Part shown: piece by piece, positions 1-10,033 of the stretch
How positions within the stretch are numbered: position 1 is the stretch's first letter
Layout of the letters: every line of letters begins with the position of its first letter
Origin: Rhynchopus sp. YZ270_cl-10
Lineage: Eukaryota > Euglenozoa > Diplonemea > Diplonemida > Diplonemidae
Direction of reading: 5' to 3'
NCBI GenBank assembly: GCA_964035575.1
Contig: OZ037921.1
Location: 1-64,000, forward strand
DNA length: 64,000 nucleotides
The notes under the pieces: model-generated
The model's database searches: none
What the model was told of the DNA's origin: nothing
What the model saw: the letters and a program-made list of their open reading frames with translations, nothing else
Position numbers and translations under genes: made by a program

Positions 1-3000
1 CGGGTTTGCGGGTTTGCGGGTTTGCGGGTTTACGGGTTTTGCGGGTTTGCGGGTTGCGGGTTTGCGGGTTTGCGGTTTGCGGGTTTGCGGGTTTGCGGGT
101 TTGCGGGTTTGCGGGTTTGCGGGTTTGCGGGTTTGCGGGTTTGCGGGTTTGCGGTTGCGGGTTTGCGGGTTTGCGGGTTTGCGGGTTTGCGGGTTTGCGG
201 GTTTGCGGGTTTGCGGGTTTGCGGGTTTGCGGGTTTGCGGGTTTGCGGGTTTGCGGTTTGCGGGTTTGCGGGTTTGCGGGTTTGCGGGTTTGCGGGTTTG
301 CGGGTTTGCGGGTTTGCGGGTTTGCGGGTTGCGGGTTTGCGGGTTTGCGGGTTTGCGGGTTTGCGGGTTTGCGGGTTTGCGGGTTTGCGGGTTTGCGGGT
401 TTGCGGGTTTGCGGGTTTGCGGGTTTGCGGGTTTGCGGGTTTGCGGGTTTGCGGGTTTGCGGGTTTGCGGGTTTGCGGGTTTGCGGGTTTGCGGGTTTGC
501 GGGTTTGCGGGTTTGCGGGTTTGCGGGTTTGCGGGTTTGCGGGTTTGCGGGTTTGCGGGTTTGCGGGTTTGCGGGTTTGCGGGTTTGCGGGTTTGCGGGT
601 TTGCGGGTTTGCGGGTTTGCGGGTTTGCGGGTTTGCGGGTTGCGGGTTTGCGGGTTTGCGGGTTTGCGGGTTTGCGGGTTTGCGGGTTTGCGGGTTTGCG
701 GGTTTGCGGGTTTGCGGGTTTGCGGGTTTGCGGGTTTGCGGGTTTGCGGGTTTGCGGGTTTGCGGGTTTGCGGGTTTGCGGGTTTGCGGGTTTGCGGGTT
801 TGCGGGTTTGCGGGTTTGCGGGTTTGCGGGTTTGCGGGTTTGCGGGTTTGCGGGTTTGCGGGTTTGCGGGTTTGCGGGTGGGTTTGCGGGTTTGCGGGTT
901 TGCGGGTTTGCGGGTTTGCGGGTTTGCGGGTTTGCGGGTTTGCGGGTTTGCGGGTTTGCGGGTTTGCGGGTTTGCGGGTTTGCGGGTTTGCGGGTTTGCG
1001 GGTTTGCGGGTTTGCGGGTTTGCGGGTTTGCGGGTTTGCGGGTTTGCGGGTTTGCGGGTTTGCGGGTTTGCGGGTTTGCGGGTTTGCGGGTTTGCGGGTT
1101 TGCGGGTTTGCGGGTTTGCGGGTTTGCGGGTTTGCGGGTTTGCGGGTTTGCGGGTTTGCGGGTTTGCGGGTTTGCGGGTTTGCGGGTTTGCGGGTTTGCG
1201 GGTTTGCGGGTTTGCGGGTTTGCGGGTTTGCGGGTTTGCGGGTTTGCGGGTTTGCGGGTTTGCGGGTTTGCGGGTTTGCGGGTTTGCGGGTTTGCGGGTT
1301 TGCGGGTTTGCGGGTTTGCGGGTTTGCGGGTTTGCGGGTTTGCGGTTTGCGGGTTTGCGGGTTTGCGGGTTTGCGGGTTTGCGGGTTTGCGGGTTTGCGG
1401 GTTTGCGGGTTTGCGGGTTTGCGGGTTTGCGGGTTTGCGGGTTTGCGGGTTTGCGGGTTTGCGGGTTTGCGGGTTTGCGGGTTTGCGGTTTGCGGGTTTG
1501 CGGGTTTGCGGGTTTGCGGGTTTGCGGGTTTGCGGGTTTGCGGGTTTGCGGGTTTGCGGGTTGCGGGTTTGCGGGTTTGCGGGTTTGCGGGTTTGCGGGT
1601 TTGCGGGTTTGCGGGTTTGCGGGTTTGCGGGTTTGCGGGTTTGCGGGTTTTCGGGTTTGCGGGTTTGCGGGTTTGCGGGTTTGCGGGTTTGCGGGTTTGC
1701 GGGTTTGCGGGTTTGCGGGTTTGCGGGTTTGCGGGTTTGCGGGTTTGCGGGTTTGCGGGTTTGCGGGTTTGCGGGTTTGCGGGTTTGCGGGTTTGCGGGT
1801 TTGCGGGTTTGCGGGTTTGCGGGTTTGCGGGTTTGCGGGTTTGCGGGTTTGCGGGTTTGCGGGTTTGCGGGTTTGCGGTTTGCGGGTTTGCGGGTTTGCG
1901 GGTTTGCGGGTTTGCGGGTTTGCGGGTTTGCGGTTTGCGGGTTTGCGGGTTTGCGGGTTTGCGGGTTTGCGGGTTTGCGGGTTTGCGGGTTTGCGGGTTT
2001 GCGGGTTTGCGGGTTTGCGGGTTTGCGGGTTTGCGGGTTTGCGGGTTTGCGGGTTTGCGGGTTTGCGGGTTTGCGGGTTTGCGGGTTTGCGGGTTTGCGG
2101 GTTTGCGGGTTTGCGGGTTTGCGGGTTTGCGGGTTTGCGGGTTTGCGGGTTTGCGGGTTTGCGGGTTTGCGGGTTTGCGGGTTTGCGGGTTTGCGGGTTT
2201 GCGGGTTTGCGGGTTTGCGGGTTTGCGGGTTTGCGGGTTTGCGGGTTTGCGGGTTTGCGGGTTTGCGGGTTTGCGGGTTTGCGGGTTTGCGGGTTTGCGG
2301 GTTTGCGGGTTTGCGGGTTTGCGGGTTTACGGGTTTGCGGGTTTGCGGGTTTGCGGGTTTGCGGGTTTGCGGGTTTGCGGGTTTGCGGGTTTGCGGGTTT
2401 GCGGGTTTGCGGGTTTGCGGGTTTGCGGGTTTACGGGTTTGCGGGTTTGCGGGTTTGCGGGTTTGCGGGTTTGCGGGTTTGCGGGTTTGCGGTTTGCGGG
2501 TTTGCGGGTTTGCGGGTTTGCGGGTTTGCGGGTTTGCGGTTTGCGGGTTTGCGGGTTTGCGGGTTTGCGGGTTTGCGGGTTTGCGGGTTTGCGGGTTTGC
2601 GGGTTTGCGGGTTTGCGGGTTTGCGGGTTTGCGGGTTTGCGGGTTTGCGGGTTTGCGGGTTTGCGGGTTTGCGGGTTTGCGGGTTTGCGGGTTTGCGGGT
2701 TTGCGGGTTTGCGGGTTTGCGGGTTTGCGGGTTTGCGGGTTTGCGGGTTTGCGGGTTTGCGGGTTTGCGGGTTTGCGGGTTTACGGGTTTGCGGGTTTGC
2801 GGGTTTGCGGGTTTGCGGGTTTGCGGGTTTGCGGGTTTGCGGGTTTGCGGGTTTACGGGTTTGCGGTTTGCGGGTTTACGGGTTTGCGGGTTTGCGGGTT
2901 TGCGGGTTTGCGGGTTTGCGGGTTTGCGGGTTTGCGGGTTTGCGGGTTTGCGGGTTTGCGGGTTTGCGGGTTTGCGGGTTTGCGGGTTTGCGGGTTTGCG

Positions 3001-4085
3001 GGTTTGCGGGTTTGCGGGTTTGCGGGTTTGCGGGTTTGCGGGTTTGCGGGTTTGCGGGTTTGCGGGTTTGCGGGTTTGCGGGTTTGCGGGTTTGCGGGTT
3101 TGCGGGTTTGCGGGTTTGCGGGTTTGCGGGTTTGCGGGTTTGCGGGTTTGCGGGTTTGCGGGTTTGCGGGTTTGCGGTTTGCGGGTTTGCGGGTTTGCGG
3201 TTTGCGGGTTTGCGGGTTTGCGGTTTGCGGGTTTGCGGGTTTGCGGGTTTGCGGGTTTGCGGGTTTGCGGGTTTGCGGGTTTGCGGGTTTGCGGGTTTGC
3301 GGGTTTGCGGGTTTGCGGGTTTGCGGGTTTGCGGGTTTGCGGGTTTGCGGGTTTGCGGGTTTGCGGGTTTGCGGGTTTGCGGGTTTGCGGGTTTGCGGGT
3401 TTGCGGGTTTGCGGGTTTGCGGGTTTGCGGGTTTGCGGGTTTGCGGTTTGCGGGTTTGCGGGTTTGCGGGTTTGCGGGTTTGCGGGTTTGCGGGTTTGCG
3501 GGTTTGCGGGTTTGCGGGTTTGCGGGTTTGCGGTTTGCGGGTTTGCGGGTTTGCGGGTTTGCGGGTTTGCGGGTTTGCGGGTTTGCGGGTTTGCGGGTTT
3601 GCGGGTTTGCGGGTTTGCGGGTTTGCGGGTTTGCGGGTTTGCGGGTTGCGGGTTTGCGGTTTGCGGGTTTGCGGTTTGCGGGTTTGCGGGTTTGCGGGTT
3701 TGCGGGTTTGCGGGTTTGCGGGTTTGCGGGTTTGCGGGTTTGCGGGTTTGCGGGTTTGCGGTTTGCGGGTTTGCGGGTTTGCGGGTTTGCGGGTTTGCGG
3801 TTTACGGGTTTGCGGGTTTGCGGGTTTACGGGTTTGCGGGTTTGCGGGTTTGCGGGTTTGCGGGTTTGCGGGTTTGCGGGTTTGCGGGTTTGCGGGTTTG
3901 CGGGTTTGCGGGTTTGCGGGTTTGCGGGTTTGCTTGCGGGTTTGCGGGTTTGCGGGTTTGCGGGTTTGCGGGTTTGCGGGTTTGCGGGTTTGCGGGTTTG
4001 CGGGTTTGCGGGTTTGCGGGTTTGCGGGTTTGCGGGTTTGCGGGTTTGCGGGTTTGCGGGTTTGCGGGTTTGCGGGTTTACGGGT
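1..4085 (+). repeat. Octamer satellite GGGTTTGC, about 500 copies
   Basis: The whole stretch is a tandem array of an 8-bp unit (GCGGGTTT on the plus strand). Scattered variants include 7-mers that have lost one G or T, TTTAC in place of TTTGC, and single deviant units near 880, 1650 and 3930. The unit has no stop codon in any forward frame, so it makes long spurious open frames with an 8-residue period. GGG recurs every 8 bases, so quadruplex formation on the plus strand is possible. The G-rich strand runs 5' to 3' away from the left edge, so this is not a left-end telomere in the usual orientation. Confidence 0.97.
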
Positions 4086-5040
4086 GTGCGGGTGTGCGGG
4101 GTTCGGGCAACGTTATCTGGCTGGTGTGGTTGTGCGGGTGTGCGGGGTTCGGGCAACGTTATCTGGTTCGTGTGGTCGATAAGGTGGCTGGTGGGTGCGG
4201 GTGCGCGGGAACCTTGGTGGGTGCGGGTGCGCGGGAACCTGCTGGTTCTAGGTTGCGTTATCTGGTTCTAGGTTACGGTATCCGGCTGGTGGTTGGTGCG
4301 GGTTTGCGGGTTTGCGGGTGCGCGGGTTTGCGGGTTCTAGGTTGCGTTATCCGGCTGGTGTGGTTGTGCGGGTGTGCGGGGTTCGGGCAACGTTATCTGG
4401 TTCGTGTGGTCGATAAGCTGGCTGGTGGGTGCGGGTGCGCGGGAACCTGCTGGTTCTAGGTTGCGTTATCTGGTTCTAGGTTACGATATCCGGCTGGTGG
4501 TTGGTGCGGGTTTGCGGGTTTGCGGGTGCGCGGGTTTGCGGGTTCTAGGTTGCGTTATCCGGCTGGTGTGGTTGTGCGGGTGTGCGGGGTTCGGGCAACG
4601 TTATCTGGCTGGTGTGGTTGTGCGGGTGTGCGGGGTTCGGGCAACGTTATCCGGCTGGTGTGGTGGTGCGGGTGCGCGGGGTTCGGGCAACGTTATCTGG
4701 TTCGTGTGGTTGATAAGCTGGCTGGTGGGTGCGGGTGTGCGGGAACCTGCTGGTTCTAGGTTGCGTTATCTGGTTCTAGGTTACGTTATCTGGCTGGTGG
4801 TTGGTGCGGGTTTGCGGGTTTGCGGGTGCGCGGGTTTGCGGGTTCTAGGTTGCGTTATCCGGCTGGTGTGGTTGATAGGGTTCTCGGGGTTCAGGCACTT
4901 TATCTGGTTGGTGTGGTCGATAAGCTGGCGGGTGGGTGCAGGTGTGCAAACCCGCGGGAATCTGCAGGTTGTGTTATCTGGTTGGTGTGGTTGTGCGGGT
5001 TTTTTGTTGCGCCTGCTGGTTGGTGCTTTGTGGGTGGGCA
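4086..5040 (+). repeat. Longer-period minisatellite derived from the octamer region
   Basis: Degenerate blocks such as GTGTGCGGGGTTCGGGCAAC, GTTATCTGG and GGTTCTAGGTTGCGTTATC recur several times. The AACCTGCTGGTTCTAGG junction appears near 4237, 4445 and 4745, giving spacings of about 208 and 300 bp. Short octamer runs (GCGGGTTT) are embedded in each larger unit, so this looks like a higher-order repeat that grew out of the neighbouring satellite. It decays by about 5040. No gene is supported. Confidence 0.9.
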
Positions 5041-5226
5041 TATATGTGGCCATGTGTTGTTGCACCACCATGCTTCCCTGAGAGATGGCTTTTTTCTTGT
5101 GTATACTGTATACTGTGTATATTGCTTTAGTGAGTTTCTGCTTTATGTGAGGTTCTTAGGCTACTAAAGTGGTTTGTGTTGTACTAGTCCTCACTGTAAT
5201 ACTATGCTTCCCTGCTGACGGAGGGT

Positions 5227-5390
5227 GTACTGTGTACTGTGTACTGTGTACTGTGTACTGTGTACTGTGTACTGTGTACTGTGTACTGTGTACTGTGTAC
5301 TGTGTACTGTGTACTGTGTACTGTGTACTGTGTACTGTGTACTGTGTACTGTGTACTGTGTACTGTGTACTGTGTACTGTGTACTGTGTA
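5227..5390 (+). repeat. Heptamer microsatellite (TACTGTG), about 23 copies
   Basis: An almost perfect tandem run of the 7-bp unit TACTGTG. Two short relics of the same motif lie just upstream at 5101-5120, so the array probably expanded from that sequence. The unit length is not a multiple of three, so the open frames here are artefacts. Confidence 0.95.
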
Positions 5391-5508
5391 GGACTGCCCT
5401 CAGAATATGTTTTCCTTGGTCAGAGGCTCCATACAGGTGAAAGGTGAAAAGTTTTCAAGCAAAAAAAAAAGTTTTGCCTGTGAAAGTCATAGGGTGCCAA
5501 TCTCAAGG

Positions 5509-5658
5509 GCACCCTGTGCACCCTTTTTCCATGCCCAAAAAGGCACCCTGTGCACCCTTTCTCGGGGGCCAAAAGCACCCTGTGCACCTTTTCAAAATCC
5601 AGTTCCGGGGGGTTTCGGGAGAGTTTCGTGCAGTGGGTTTTCAGGCACCCTGTGCACC
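5509..5658 (+). repeat. Four dispersed copies of GCACCCTGTGCACC
   Basis: The 14-mer GCACCCTGTGCACC occurs at 5509-5522, 5543-5556, 5575-5588 and 5645-5658, each usually followed by CTTT or TT. Spacing is irregular (34, 32 and 70 bp), so it is not a simple tandem array. The motif contains the palindrome GTGCAC. Confidence 0.85.
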
Positions 5659-5668
5659 TTAGATACCT

Positions 5669-5715
5669 TGCGGGTTTGCGGGTTTGCGGGTTTGCGGGTT
5701 TGCGGGTTTACGGGT
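5669..5715 (+). repeat. Small satellite island of the same octamer
   Basis: About five further copies of GCGGGTTT, one with TTTAC, lie 1.6 kb from the main array. They directly abut the left copy of the 66-bp direct repeat. Confidence 0.9.
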
Positions 5716-5716
5716 T

Positions 5717-5782
5717 TGTGTGTGGTGTGGGTGGCGCACATCTCTATAGTAAAGACTAAAAAACTAAGGTTTTTTAGGATTT
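5717..5782 (+). repeat. 66-bp direct repeat, left copy
   Basis: Identical over 66 bp to 6478-6543. It runs from a TG-rich start through GGCGCACATCTCTATAG and ends in a hairpin: CTAAAAAAC, loop TAAG, GTTTTTTAG. Both copies directly follow low-complexity sequence. Confidence 0.92.
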
Positions 5783-6477
5783 GGTGACGGGCTAAAAAAC
5801 CTGTCGTTCTTGTGTGACACTTCCATGGAAACATGAGGAGGACCTCACCTTTTTTTACAGGTGGTTTTTTTTGTATGGACCTCACACACTGGGCAGGCGG
5901 TCAGCTATTCGCTTCCCGCGGGGCGTTCGCGTGCGCGCTTCGCGCGCCCGCTCACGGTAACGTGTACAAAAAAACCTCACTCATGCCTTCATGAACTGCT
6001 TTAAAAGTGGCCTGTAAAAAGTGGTGTTTTTGTGGTAAACTCCAGCTGGTCTGAAGAGTGATCTGACCATATTCCCCAGGTATAACTGGTACTCAAAAAG
6101 TTCATTAACGAAGGAATCTTGCACTTTTGACCATCACATATTACATGTGTTTTTTCAGGTTTTTCAATACACTTTTGTGTACTGGGAAGCATGCCACAAG
6201 TGTCATGTTTTACAAGGTAAAAATGACCAAAAAAGCTGCTTTTTGGCCGAATGCCACATGTCATTTGGCAGTCCATTTTTTGAACAGGACTGTCTTAAAT
6301 TTTTTTTTTGGGCCTCAATACCCCCAAACAACACGTTAAGCCCAAAAAATTCACTTTTGGATGAGCAACTATTTATTTAAAAAAAATCGATTTTTTGGTC
6401 AAATCCCCCTGGTGGTGAGGGGGTGTGTGTGTGTGTGTGTGTGGGTGTGTGTGGGTGTGCTGTGTGTGGGTGTGTAG
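5783..6477. other. Non-coding spacer between the two direct repeats
   Basis: No convincing gene. The stretch holds a GC-rich palindromic block at about 5905-5955 (TGCGCGC, TTC, GCGCGC), a hairpin around 6226-6249 (GACCAAAAA paired with TTTTTGGCC) and a TG-rich run at about 6420-6490. Confidence 0.6.
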
Positions 6478-6543
6478 TGTGTGTGGTGTGGGTGGCGCAC
6501 ATCTCTATAGTAAAGACTAAAAAACTAAGGTTTTTTAGGATTT
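6478..6543 (+). repeat. 66-bp direct repeat, right copy
   Basis: The second identical copy of the block at 5717-5782, 761 bp away in the same orientation. It leads into a triple 20-bp repeat and then the 13-mer satellite. Confidence 0.92.
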
Positions 6544-6558
6544 CGTCTTAACATAGTT

Positions 6559-6627
6559 TTTTGTGTAAAAAAAAATGAACCCCTGTAAAAAAAAATGAAC
6601 CCCTTTTGTAAAAAAAAATGAACCCCC
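6559..6627 (+). repeat. Triple tandem repeat of a TGTAAAAAAAAATGAACCCC unit
   Basis: Three successive copies of a roughly 20-bp unit lie immediately before the 13-mer array. The third is preceded by a few extra T residues. Confidence 0.85.
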
Positions 6628-6628
6628 C

Positions 6629-7694
6629 AAGGATGCTGTGCAAGGATGCTGTGCAAGGATGCTGTGCAAGGATGCTGTGCAAGGATGCTGTGCAAGGATG
6701 CTGTGCAAGGATGCTGTGCAAGGATGCTGTGCAAGGATGCTGTGCAAGGATGCTGTGCAAGGATGCTGTGCAAGGATGCTGTGCAAGGATGCTGTGCAAG
6801 GATGCTGTGCAAGGATGCTGTGCAAGGATGCTGTGCAAGGATGCTGTGCAAGGATGCTGTGCAAGGATGCTGTGCAAGGATGCTGTGCAAGGATGCTGTG
6901 CAAGGATGCTGTGCAAGGATGCTGTGCAAGGATGCTGTGCAAGGATGCTGTGCAAGGATGCTGTGCAAGGATGCTGTGCAAGGATGCTGTGCAAGGATGC
7001 TGTGCAAGGATGCTGTGCAAGGATGCTGTGCAAGGATGCTGTGCAAGGATGCTGTGCAAGGATGCTGTGCAAGGATGCTGTGCAAGGATGCTGTGCAAGG
7101 ATGCTGTGCAAGGATGCTGTGCAAGGATGCTGTGCAAGGATGCTGTGCAAGGATGCTGTGCAAGGATGCTGTGCAAGGATGCTGTGCAAGGATGCTGTGC
7201 AAGGATGCTGTGCAAGGATGCTGTGCAAGGATGCTGTGCAAGGATGCTGTGCAAGGATGCTGTGCAAGGATGCTGTGCAAGGATGCTGTGCAAGGATGCT
7301 GTGCAAGGATGCTGTGCAAGGATGCTGTGCAAGGATGCTGTGCAAGGATGCTGTGCAAGGATGCTGTGCAAGGATGCTGTGCAAGGATGCTGTGCAAGGA
7401 TGCTGTGCAAGGATGCTGTGCAAGGATGCTGTGCAAGGATGCTGTGCAAGGATGCTGTGCAAGGATGCTGTGCAAGGATGCTGTGCAAGGATGCTGTGCA
7501 AGGATGCTGTGCAAGGATGCTGTGCAAGGATGCTGTGCAAGGATGCTGTGCAAGGATGCTGTGCAAGGATGCTGTGCAAGGATGCTGTGCAAGGATGCTG
7601 TGCAAGGATGCTGTGCAAGGATGCTGTGCAAGGATGCTGTGCAAGGATGCTGTGCAAGGATGCTGTGCAAGGATGCTGTGCAAGGATGCTGTGC
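6629..7694 (+). repeat. 13-bp satellite AAGGATGCTGTGC, exactly 82 copies
   Basis: The array spans 1066 bp, which is exactly 82 times 13, and I see no variant unit. All three frames on both strands translate as an unbroken 13-residue repeat, which independently argues for homogeneity. The open frames through it are artefacts of a 13-bp period without stop codons. Confidence 0.97.
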
Positions 7695-8230
7695 AAGGAA
7701 GACTGATGCACATGTGCTTGTCCTCTGGCGGTGTGCAGCTGTGGAGAACAATCTTGTCCCTCAGCTTCCATCCAATGCAGCGTGCACCTCCCACCCAGCC
7801 TTCATCCCATGCTGTGAGAAATGCACGTGCCACAAGTGCCACCTGTGCAGCTGAGGAATCACTGAGCGAAATCGTGACCAAAGCCAGTGAGACAATGTAG
7901 CTCACCCCTCAGCCATCATCATCCCTCCAACGTCCGCCAGCACGCCACCGATCGTCCAGGAAGGAGAAACTCGCCAGATAGTTCTGCGGCGGGAACTGCG
8001 CTTCGACGCAAGCGCTCCGTTGAAGAGGTTGAGCTCGAGTGGAAGGACAGCTTCTCCAGAACCAGACTTGATGCACCCGTCGGCCTTGCAGCCGCGTGTT
8101 CGATACCATGCGTTCGTTGAACCCGGAGGTTGTAGGTTGTCCATCACGGTGCGTGAAAATTTGTGTGACAGTTGTGGAGGCACCCTGGACCTGAGCGAAA
8201 TAGCCTTGATCTTAATACATTGCATCTTTT
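7695..8230. other. GC-richer unique block, possible decayed coding fragment
   Basis: The block has codon-like composition between the satellite and an AT-rich spacer. Minus-strand reading around 7900-8200 gives protein-like stretches in different frames, for example PLELNLFNGA in one frame and FPPQNYLASFSFLDDRW in another. This could be a degraded host gene fragment. I do not recognise a family, and no single intact frame is convincing. Confidence 0.3.
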
Positions 8231-10033
8231 GATGTGCCGTCGTCAGGAGCCCTCTCTGAAAGATTGTAACGCTTTGTTTTTGTGTGTACAGAAAGGCAAT
8301 ATAATGTGAAAGGAGGGATCCAAGTAGGAATTGTGCTAAAAAAAAAGGTGATCCATATTTTTTTTTTCAAGTTTTGTAATGTTACGTTACTTTGCAGCAA
8401 AAATAGTACCAATTCGCGAAGTACCTCCACACTCTTCTTTCTAACTGAGAAATGCATTGGAAATACTTCAAGAACTGATAACAAGCCGTGACCACCGTGA
8501 GTGGCACGTGTAGGAAACGACGCAAGGAAGGGGGTGTCTTAAGTGGAGTTTCTCTCATCAGAGTTGCTCTCATCACACATACGAAAAGAGAAAGTTGTAA
8601 GATAATGCTAATATTTTGTGGTGTCTACAATCACCTACTATGGCAGCTGTACTCAAAGGCGGCCCGAACGGTTAAAAGATATAGACTAGCGGTGCGCTAG
8701 GGTGTTGGGGTTTTCCCTAGAAGGACCCGAGAAGGACCTTTTTCTCCTTTTTTTCGCATAATTTTTGAGAAAATCACACCAGACTATAGATTTTATTTGT
8801 TCCGTTCTCTCTCATGCACACCAAAAACATTACTAATTACTGGGGGGGAAACGAGAGAAGTTGGCAATTGCCTGTTCTTAGCAGGGAATAAGAGATAATT
8901 ATGGGTTTTCCCCTTCTCCTGGTCGCAAAGTGAACAGAAAAAACCAATTCAAAAGTGAAAATCCTCTATGAACGGCTCGTCCGTTCGCCGCCATGTGGAG
9001 GACCACTCTCGGTTTGACCATCATCTGACCCCCCCAGTAGCGCACGTTAATAAAAGGGGGAAGAGAATTCAAGGGGTGGAAAACGTCCTGCTGCGAGCAG
9101 TCTCCTGAGGGGTACACCAGCGATTAAATCCTGATGTTGGCGTTGTCCCTTGCGATGTGCAACGCACATGAGAAGGAGAAAACCTTGCAACACCACCACC
9201 TAGTTTCCTGCATTTATTCCTGTGATTACAAACATAAGAAATCTGAGCAAACCCGGTGGGAAGATGGAACATGATGGGATGGGATGGGAAAATGGCGGAA
9301 AAAGAGCCAAACCAAAAGAAAAAGAGTTGAAAAGGTGCGAACGCCTCAAAGGACGCAGGCACAAAAAAAGATATTAACATGGCCAAAAACAGCAGGGAAA
9401 AACTTTCCAAAAAAACCAAAAAAATGATGAAGAAGCGTTCTCGGCATCCCGACAAAAAAGTGGATCAACAAGAACGAAGACTACAGACCGTTAAAGATCA
9501 AGAAAATAGAGAAAAAAATCACACAAAAAAAAAAGAGCACACCCAGTTTTTTTCCTTCTTTTTTTTCTCTTTTTAGGAGACAGAGGAATGTATAATTTCA
9601 GATCTTCTGATAGCGTGAGTGGAACGGAGGTGCTTCTTCTTTGTTTTTGTTTTTTTTTTTTGTGTTTCTTTGGGGCAGGGTGGGGAGTGACATCCACAAA
9701 AACATAGACCCACCAGGCGTCAGTAAAAAAGTGTGTGTGGTGTGTTGGTGGTGATGTAGCGTCGTTCCAAGCACCAGCAAGAAAGAAACATTCAATACAC
9801 ACACGTCGTGGTCTTTCCCACGTCTCACCCACACAAACACGAAATTAAAAACAACACAAACACACAAACACGAGTTGATCGCCTGGGGATGATTTTTTCC
9901 GACATCAAGAGAAACGAGACAAGTGCACTCTAACACATTCAAATAAAGGGGAGGTATTCGTTTTCGAAGCAGACAATAGAAGCTGCAGATTGGGGATACT
10001 GTGATAATAGATGCAACTGCTGTTACGCGGGGT
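8231..10033. other. Gene-free spacer
   Basis: AT-rich sequence with homopolymer runs. A short hairpin lies near 8687-8700 (CTAGCG, GTG, CGCTAG). Open frames here are short and low-complexity. It lies 3' of the GH116 gene. Confidence 0.55.

Noticed and set aside
1-4085. Left-end telomere
   Set aside because: The G-rich strand reads rightward from the left edge; a left telomere should be C-rich on this strand.
6-4459. Very long open frames of RVCGFAGL repeats in all three forward frames
   Set aside because: An 8-bp repeat without stop codons gives open frames automatically; all three frames encode the same repeat, so this is a satellite, not a gene.
6525-7905. Long open frames of DAVQGCCARMLCK or QHPCTASLHSILA repeats, including one with a unique start MSYIVSLALVTISLSDS
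   Set aside because: The 13-bp satellite is open in every frame on both strands; the unique leader has no recognisable features or independent support.
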